Positions 6,501-11,357 of a DNA stretch of 11,357 nt are shown piece by piece. Position numbers and translations under genes: made by a program. Numbering within the stretch: position 1 is the stretch's first letter; each line of letters starts with the position of its first letter. Source of the stretch: an uncultured Hyphomonadaceae bacterium (lineage in GTDB: Bacteria > Pseudomonadota > Alphaproteobacteria > Caulobacterales > Hyphomonadaceae); assembly GCA_937873805.1 (NCBI GenBank), contig CALMWO010000353.1, positions 1-11,357 of the forward strand, given 5' to 3'. The notes below the pieces were generated by a model that ran no database searches, was not told the DNA's origin, and was given only the letters and a program-made list of their open reading frames with translations.

Positions 6501-7909
6501 ATGTCGATCATGCGGCCGCCTGGGGCGCGGCCCGCGTCGTGGGTGAAGAGCACGCTGACATTTGGGGCGGCCTGATCGATTTCTCCGCCGCTCCTACCGC
6601 TGCGGATTACGAAGTCGCCGCCGCCGTGCTTGCCGGCGCCTTCGAGGACAACGAGCTGGCGATCCGCAATGGCGCCGCTTTCGCGCCACGCCTGGTTGAA
6701 GCTGCCGATACGCCCGGCTTCGCGTTGCGCCTGCGGACAGACGCCTCCTATCTTGTGACCGGTGGTTTCGGCGCGTTGGGCCGGCGCATCGGCCGCGCGC
6801 TGGTCAAGGCCGGTGCACGCCATTTGATTCTGATAAGCCGCAATGCGCCACCGCCTCGCAGCGCCTGGCGTGATGTCGATGCGGACTCCGCCGCTGGCCG
6901 CCAGATCGCGCTCGTGCGAGAGTTCGAGGCGCGGGGCGCAAACGTCCGATGGGAGCGCCTGGATGTATCGAATGACGCTGCACTGCGTGCTCTTCTGGAT
7001 CGGGAAGTGTCCGACGCGCACCCACCTATCCGCGGCGTTGCGCACCTTGCTGGCGCGTTCGACAACCGGCTCGCCCGCAATCTCACTGCTGAGTCTTTCG
7101 CCGCCGCTGCCGCCGGCAAGCTCGACGGCGCCCGGCATATCGATGCCAATCTGCCCGATCTCGACTGGCTGGTGATGTTCTCCTCGCTCGGCGCTTTGCT
7201 ACCTCAGGCGGGACAGGCAAACTATGCTGCCGCTAACGCCGGCCTTGATGCGTTGGCGCACAATCGCCGCCGCCGCGACCAGCACGCGATCAGCCTAGGT
7301 TGGGGCGTATGGGCCGGGGCTGGCCTCGTCGCCGCGGGCGCGGGCGCGATGAACGCAGACGATATGGCGCGGCGTGGACTTGCGCCTTTGACGCCGGAAG
7401 ATGGCGAAGCGCTCTTCCCTTGGGCGGCGGGCCGCGCGGCTGCGCATCTCGTTCTCGCATCGGGAGACTGGGCGCAGTATATGCGCACGCGCCGCCTCTC
7501 TCTGCTCGCCGATTTAGCGGGCACCGGAGGCGTCGGCGAGGTGAGGACTCTCGATCAGGCAGCCATCGCGGATATTGCGCGCAAGGCACTGTCCGTCACG
7601 TTGAAGCTTCCGCCGGTCCGGATCGCCGACAACGTGGAGTTTGGCTCGCTTGGTCTCACCTCGGTACTTGCGATGGAGTTTCGCAACCGACTTGAGAACG
7701 CGCTCAATCGCCCGCTGCCAGCGACGCTGGCGTTCAACTATCCCACGCTCCAAAGCCTTTCGACGCATCTTACCGATGAGGCTGGTTCCCCCGAGTCGAA
7801 GACCGGCGAACCGCAGGCGGCCGTCCGTGTGCTCACCTCCGTCTCGGCGCTTAGCGACGAGGAGGCGCTGGCGCAGCTGCGTGGCCCGCGCAAAGGCAGC
7901 CGCGCATGA
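3497..7909 (+). CDS. Type I polyketide synthase, one module KS-AT-KR-ACP
   Basis: The protein has 1470 residues and forms one complete module. The ketosynthase (about 8-430) has DTACSSS with Cys178, EAHGTGT with His314 and NIGHTEG with His353. The acyltransferase (528-800) has GHSMGE with Ser614; DIDVVQ (581-586) and VASH (714-717) resemble methylmalonyl-type signatures. A YPWHRERHW linker (860-868) follows. The ketoreductase structural half (about 895-1070) and catalytic half (1084-1262) carry TGGFGALG (1088-1095), Lys1208, Ser1230, Tyr1243 and Asn1247. The carrier domain (1352-1428) has Ser1389 in GLTSV. The C-terminal tail (1448-1465) may be a docking element. There is no DH, ER, TE or loading domain, so it should make a beta-hydroxy intermediate from an externally supplied starter. 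Oddities are TRAGDKVE instead of xLGDPIE and GIAGANAH instead of GFGGTNAH in the KS, FDN in place of LDD in the KR, and Thr instead of Asp before the carrier serine. It overlaps both neighbours by ATGA. Confidence 0.95.
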   Translation: MTRTPGRDIAIVGMACRFPGGVTTPRQFWQMLLDGVDAIGDLPPERIDLERYYSPQPKTAGKTIARRGGFLVGLDQFDAAFFGISPREAERMDPQHRLLLETAWEALEDAGLDPIRLEGGRTGVYVGQWLSDFEWRLFQDPANVDFPMTLGSGRYASSGRIAYALGLMGPSVTMDTACSSSLTAVHLAVQGLRSGETDLALAGGVNVILSPHIHIAYSQSGMMAPDGRCKFGDAAADGYVRSEGVGLFALKRLESALRDGDRIHAIIRGSAINNDGRGSGSIGRPSRAGQEALLRVACADASVAGAEIGYIEAHGTGTRAGDKVEVAAIAAALRPNGIEAKLPIGSVKTNIGHTEGAAGAAGLMKAVLVVNTGQIPPSLNCTTLNPDIDWSTPVEIAREGTRWNAKATRIAGVNSYGIAGANAHIIVEAPPERAPSPIQSAAPVLPLSARSEAALRALAFEVRQLLVADDALDLAALCLHAQHRRAHLSHRAAFPAVDRAALLAALEAYAAGGPAPAEGEVDPRATRPVAFICPGQGGQWAGMALAAPRAPAFSASLDACEISLAGGAAAVSWRTGAGLGDIDVVQPALGAMSIAYAAQLEAFGVRADAVAGHSMGEAAAARLAGVLSLEDALDVLARRSTLMRAERGRGAMALVDLDAATVEARLVSDTPNVGVAAINSPRACVISGDAALIEKWIETFTREGVFSRAVNVDVASHSSHMDEPARVLGVELAGLHASDGTTPFVSSVTGFLMPGVRLDGAYWALNLRQPVQFSAAVGTLLDRGIRILVELGPHPTLTPAITQVTRARGVDASVICVGRRDVSADVSIALALGQIWCSGGAVAWPGERAGAPHVEAFPLYPWHRERHWIDIAEIAAPTAAGQQVDIEPRLKALAHTVVWRAAPLASSGGVQPSRWLVVGEDEQLASALRKRSLHAEVCALDDLAARLQGQGEPPGVIAFAPFGAAAGYFPIAFARALPQAAPIRLWLATQGAQSPNEAETVDVDHAAAWGAARVVGEEHADIWGGLIDFSAAPTAADYEVAAAVLAGAFEDNELAIRNGAAFAPRLVEAADTPGFALRLRTDASYLVTGGFGALGRRIGRALVKAGARHLILISRNAPPPRSAWRDVDADSAAGRQIALVREFEARGANVRWERLDVSNDAALRALLDREVSDAHPPIRGVAHLAGAFDNRLARNLTAESFAAAAAGKLDGARHIDANLPDLDWLVMFSSLGALLPQAGQANYAAANAGLDALAHNRRRRDQHAISLGWGVWAGAGLVAAGAGAMNADDMARRGLAPLTPEDGEALFPWAAGRAAAHLVLASGDWAQYMRTRRLSLLADLAGTGGVGEVRTLDQAAIADIARKALSVTLKLPPVRIADNVEFGSLGLTSVLAMEFRNRLENALNRPLPATLAFNYPTLQSLSTHLTDEAGSPESKTGEPQAAVRVLTSVSALSDEEALAQLRGPRKGSRA
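7892..7909 (+). promoter_or_regulatory. ATGA overlap at PKS 1/PKS 2 junction
   Basis: The PKS 2 start ATG (7906-7908) shares bases with the PKS 1 stop TGA (7907-7909). A weak AAAGG (7892-7896) lies nine bases upstream. The weak site plus overlap argues for translation coupled to PKS 1, giving matched amounts of the two synthases. Confidence 0.65.
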
Positions 7910-10900
7910 CCGCGGCGCTTTCGGATCTATCGGCTATCAAACTCGCGCTGCTCGCGCGCGAGGCCCGACAGGATGCGCGTGCCATCCTCAATGCGGATCC
8001 GGTCGCCATCGTAGGCATCGGTTGCCGCGCCCCTGGAGGCGTCGACACGCCGGATGCGTTCTGGACCCTTTTGAAGAATGGTGTCGACGCCACCCGCGAC
8101 GTGCCGGCTGATCGCTGGGATGCTGACGCTTGGTTCGATCCAGACGCCTCTGCGCTTGGCAAGAGTGTTGTACGTCGCGGCGGCTTCTTGGACAATGTTG
8201 ATCGTTTCGACGCCGACTATTTCGGCATTTTCGACCGTGAAGCCGACTTCATGGATCCGCAGCAACGCCTGTCGCTCGAATGCGCCGTGGAAGCAATCGA
8301 CGATGCTGGCTTGATCCAGGACCACATCAAAGGCGTCCGCGCGGGTGTCTATATGGCTTCCTACCACAACGATTATGCGCGGGAGGTCTATCGCGACATC
8401 GAGGCCGTTGACTTGCGTACGCTGACCGGCACGCTGCACAGCGTCGTTGCTAACCGCATCTCGCACTTCTTTGATCTGCGCGGCCCCAGCATTACCATCG
8501 ATACGGCATGCTCGGCCTCGCTCACCGCCATTCATCTCGCATGCCAGGCGTTGCGCATGGGTGACATTGATTGGGCGCTTGCCGGCGGCGTTTCGCTAAT
8601 GCTGACGCCGGAGATTATGGTCGCGCTCTCCAAGGTCGGATTTATGGCGCCGGACGGGCGCAGCAAGACGTTTGACATCTCCGCCGACGGCTTTGGCCGC
8701 GGCGAGGGTTGCGGTATTGTTGTGCTCAAGCGGCTCAGCGATGCACTGGCGGCGGGTGATCGGATCTACGCCGTGGTGCGCGGCACGGCGGTGAATCAGG
8801 ATGGCCGCTCCACGATTCTAACGGCGCCCAATGGCCCGGCGCAGGCTGCGCTCCTGCGGGAAGCTCTGTCGAATGCCGCGCTGAAGCCCGAGCGCGTCGT
8901 CTTCGTCGAGACGCACGGCACCGGCACCGCTCTGGGCGATCCGATTGAGGTGGAGGCGATCGCCTCAGTCTTCGCGGATAGCGGCGGCCCAGCCTGCCTG
9001 CTCGGGTCGGCCAAGGCCAATCTCGGCCACCTGGAAGCGGCGGCCGGCGTGATGGGCTTCATCAAGGCCGCGTTAGTGCTGCGTCATCGCATGGCGCCGC
9101 CACAGCCGGGATTTTCCAAGCCCAACCCGAATCTCGGCCTGCGCGGCCGGTTAGCCGTATCGGTCGTAGCGACAGCGCTTCCGGACACTGGCGCGCCGCC
9201 CTGCGCCGCGGTCAGCTCTTTCGGCGTTGGCGGCACGAACGCCCATGCCGTGCTCGAAGCCGCTCCAGTCATCGCTGCGCCGGAGGCTGTATCGAAGGCG
9301 CCGCTGCATCTGACGCTTTCCGCAAAGACCGGCGAAGGTTTGCGCAATCTCAGTCGAACCTGGTTGGAGCTTCTGACGACCTCCTCCGAGCCGATCAGCC
9401 ATCTTTGCGCGACTGCCGTCCGTCGCCGGACGCACCATTCAACGCGCGTCGCCGTCTCGTCGCGTACGACCGAGGGGCTGCGTTCTGCCCTGGTCGCACG
9501 GCTGGAGCAGGGCGGCTTCGCATCGCATAGCGGTGCGCCCCGCGTTGGTCTCGTCTTCTGCGGTCAGGGCCCGCAACGAGCCGCAATGGGCCTTGAGCTC
9601 TACGCGCATGAGCCCGCCTTCCGCGAAGCGCTCGACGCTTGCGACGCCGCTCTCGTCTCCACGGCCGGCTGGTCGGTACTGGCCGAGCTGAGGCGAGATG
9701 AGGGGGCGACGCGCCTTGGTCAAACAGAATTCGCGCAACCCGCGCTTTTCGCTCTGCAGGTGTCGCTGGCAGCGCTCCTGAAAAGCTGGGGCGTCGTTCC
9801 CGATGCGGTGATTGGGCACAGCATCGGCGAGATCGCAGCACTGCATGTCGCAGGCGCGTTGTCGTTGGCCGAGGCCGCGCGCATCGTCGTGCTGCGCGGT
9901 CGCATCATGCAGCAGGCGACGGGGAATGGTCGCATGGCCGCCTTCGAAATGTCTGAGGGCGATGTCCGAACGCTGGCGGGCAATAAACTAGATATCGCCG
10001 CCTACAACGCACCGCGTTCGCTGGTTCTATCGGGCGACGAGTCTCTGGTGCGTGCCGCCCTGACGGAGGCTGGCCCGTCGCGCGGCCGACTTATGCCGGT
10101 CGATTATGCCTTTCACAGCCGTGTCATGGCTTCTTTGCAGGAGCAGCTCCAGCAGGCGCTTGGCGTTGTGGCGCTGAAGGATCCCACCATAGCGTTCTAT
10201 TCCACGCTCACCGGCGCCCGAGCGCCCGGCGCGTTCAAGGGCGCGGATATCGCTCGGGCCATCCGCGCACCGGTTCGCTTCGCGGACGCCATCTCCGTCA
10301 TGGCCGATGACGATATCGATGTCTTCATTGAGATCGGCCCCCATCCAGTGCTTGCTGGCGCCATCGCGCAGACGCTGGATGGCCGCACGCCGCGGGCCGT
10401 GCTGCCGACGTTGCGACGGGGTCGCGACGAGGTCGACGCCCTGCGCGCTACGCTGGACGGTCTTTACGAGGCTGGCGCAGAGATCGACTGGGACATGGCG
10501 CAGGAGGACGCGCCCGTCGTCTCGTTGCCGGCCTATCCCTGGACCCGTCATCGTCACTGGATCGCGACCCGGCCTGTTGAGACCGTCGGTTTCATAGGCT
10601 CGCGCGAAGCGCAGGCCGAGGGCGCGGTTGTTCCGCTGCGCCCGAAGGCGGCGGCAGCGTGGCTGTCGGCCCATCGGTTGTTCGATAGGCAGGTGCTGCC
10701 TGGAGCGGCGATCCTGTCGGCCATGATGGCCGCCGCGCAATCGGGTGGAGGCGGAGCGGTGGACCTGCTCGATGTCGCGTTCGAGACCCCACTTCTAGCG
10801 CCAGAGCCAGGTGCCGCCTGGCGCATCCGTTTGGGCCCAGATCGCGATCTGACCTTTGAAGCTCGCGACGCCGCAACCGTGACCTGGCACGCCGTCGCGC

Positions 10901-11357
10901 GGGCGCAAAGCGAATCAGCGCAAGCGATCTCTGCGTCGGCTGTCCGCGACGGTGACGAAACGGTTGACGCCGAGGCCTTCTATGCGGCGTTCAAATCGCG
11001 CGGCGCTGATTTCGGCGCCGGATTCCGCCTGCTTCGCAGCATCACGCGCGGCGAAGGCTTCGCTACGGCACGGATCGAGTCCGCTGGTCAGCCCGACGTC
11101 TGCGTGATGGACGCGGCAATCCAGTTGGTGACGGCTGCGCTTGTTTCTTCCGATGGGCTCTACCTACCGGTCGGCATCGATCGCGCTTCGTTCGCCGGCG
11201 GTGTTAGTGGCGCAGTGTGCGTCGATGCGGTCATCCGCGCGCACTCAGCCAACGCCGCGACCGCCGATGTCGTGCTGCGCGATGCGCACGGCCATGCTGT
11301 CTTCATGCTCGCAGGTCTGCGCATGATCCGCTCGGATGCCGATGCGTTGACGCGTGC
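7906..11357 (+). CDS. Type I polyketide synthase, KS-AT-DH... (3' end outside window)
   Basis: The frame is open for 1150 codons to the right edge. A short helical lead (1-30, LSAIKLALLAREARQDARAI) may dock with the PKS 1 C-terminus. The ketosynthase (31-455) has DTACSAS with Cys202, ETHGTGT with His337 and NLGHLEA with His375; unlike PKS 1 it keeps ALGDPIE and GVGGTNAH. The acyltransferase (546-830) starts with FCGQGPQ and has QTEFAQ (606-611), GHSIGE with Ser639 and YAFH (734-737), which fit a malonyl-CoA extender. The linker YPWTRHRHW is at 877-885. A dehydratase begins near 908, with His923 in H-x8-P, FGAGF (1036-1040) where YGPxF is usual, and DAAIQ (1069-1073) holding the expected Asp and Gln. 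Both hot-dog halves appear present. KR, possibly ER, and ACP presumably follow outside the window. It would extend and dehydrate the PKS 1 product, or act iteratively. Confidence 0.94.
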   Translation, partial: MTAALSDLSAIKLALLAREARQDARAILNADPVAIVGIGCRAPGGVDTPDAFWTLLKNGVDATRDVPADRWDADAWFDPDASALGKSVVRRGGFLDNVDRFDADYFGIFDREADFMDPQQRLSLECAVEAIDDAGLIQDHIKGVRAGVYMASYHNDYAREVYRDIEAVDLRTLTGTLHSVVANRISHFFDLRGPSITIDTACSASLTAIHLACQALRMGDIDWALAGGVSLMLTPEIMVALSKVGFMAPDGRSKTFDISADGFGRGEGCGIVVLKRLSDALAAGDRIYAVVRGTAVNQDGRSTILTAPNGPAQAALLREALSNAALKPERVVFVETHGTGTALGDPIEVEAIASVFADSGGPACLLGSAKANLGHLEAAAGVMGFIKAALVLRHRMAPPQPGFSKPNPNLGLRGRLAVSVVATALPDTGAPPCAAVSSFGVGGTNAHAVLEAAPVIAAPEAVSKAPLHLTLSAKTGEGLRNLSRTWLELLTTSSEPISHLCATAVRRRTHHSTRVAVSSRTTEGLRSALVARLEQGGFASHSGAPRVGLVFCGQGPQRAAMGLELYAHEPAFREALDACDAALVSTAGWSVLAELRRDEGATRLGQTEFAQPALFALQVSLAALLKSWGVVPDAVIGHSIGEIAALHVAGALSLAEAARIVVLRGRIMQQATGNGRMAAFEMSEGDVRTLAGNKLDIAAYNAPRSLVLSGDESLVRAALTEAGPSRGRLMPVDYAFHSRVMASLQEQLQQALGVVALKDPTIAFYSTLTGARAPGAFKGADIARAIRAPVRFADAISVMADDDIDVFIEIGPHPVLAGAIAQTLDGRTPRAVLPTLRRGRDEVDALRATLDGLYEAGAEIDWDMAQEDAPVVSLPAYPWTRHRHWIATRPVETVGFIGSREAQAEGAVVPLRPKAAAAWLSAHRLFDRQVLPGAAILSAMMAAAQSGGGGAVDLLDVAFETPLLAPEPGAAWRIRLGPDRDLTFEARDAATVTWHAVARAQSESAQAISASAVRDGDETVDAEAFYAAFKSRGADFGAGFRLLRSITRGEGFATARIESAGQPDVCVMDAAIQLVTAALVSSDGLYLPVGIDRASFAGGVSGAVCVDAVIRAHSANAATADVVLRDAHGHAVFMLAGLRMIRSDADALTR

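Noticed and set aside
6290..7138. 282-codon open frame on the minus strand inside PKS 1
   Set aside because: It is antisense to the conserved KR region, is rich in Arg/Ala/Gly as expected for a shadow frame in high-GC DNA, and has no recognisable motif.
7927..8535. 202-codon open frame on the minus strand inside PKS 2
   Set aside because: It is antisense to the intact KS2 coding sequence and has no family features.
1..11357. CRISPR array, tRNA/rRNA genes, insertion sequence or attachment site
   Set aside because: No regularly spaced repeats, RNA gene structure, transposase frame or terminal inverted repeats were seen on either strand.

Overview
The window holds the start of a type I polyketide synthase (PKS) locus in a GC-rich bacterium. 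High GC, codon use and the style of the PKS and flippase proteins suggest a proteobacterium, most likely an alphaproteobacterium. This is a guess; no rRNA or other taxonomic marker is present.

Minus strand, 1-2335: an Sfp-type phosphopantetheinyl transferase gene (2335 down to 1544) is followed after 79 bp by a Wzx/WzxC-like polysaccharide or lipid flippase gene (1464 down past the left edge). They probably form one operon. By eye the flippase region is less GC-rich than the PKS genes.

Intergenic region, 2336-2705: 370 bp separate the two divergent gene sets and contain no convincing gene. On the plus strand there is a good sigma-54-type -24/-12 match (2542-2557). Just downstream lies a cluster of ATTGATTC-like half-sites forming a 20-bp imperfect palindrome. 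Two smaller inverted repeats lie closer to the transferase gene.

Plus strand, 2706-11357: three genes form a tightly coupled operon. They are a stand-alone type II thioesterase (2706-3500), a complete one-module PKS KS-AT-KR-ACP (3497-7909) and a second PKS KS-AT-DH... that runs off the right edge (7906 onward). Both junctions are ATGA stop/start overlaps.

How they fit together: the transferase would load phosphopantetheine onto the PKS carrier domains. PKS 1 would perform a condensation and ketoreduction, and PKS 2 a further condensation with at least a dehydratase. The thioesterase would remove stalled or wrongly primed chains. AT signatures point to a methylmalonyl-like extender for PKS 1 and malonyl for PKS 2. 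There is no loading domain before the first KS, so the starter unit must come from elsewhere. The neighbouring flippase raises the possibility that the product is a lipid or glycolipid that is moved across the inner membrane; this is inference only. PKS 1 has several non-canonical motifs that make it the most interesting protein here.
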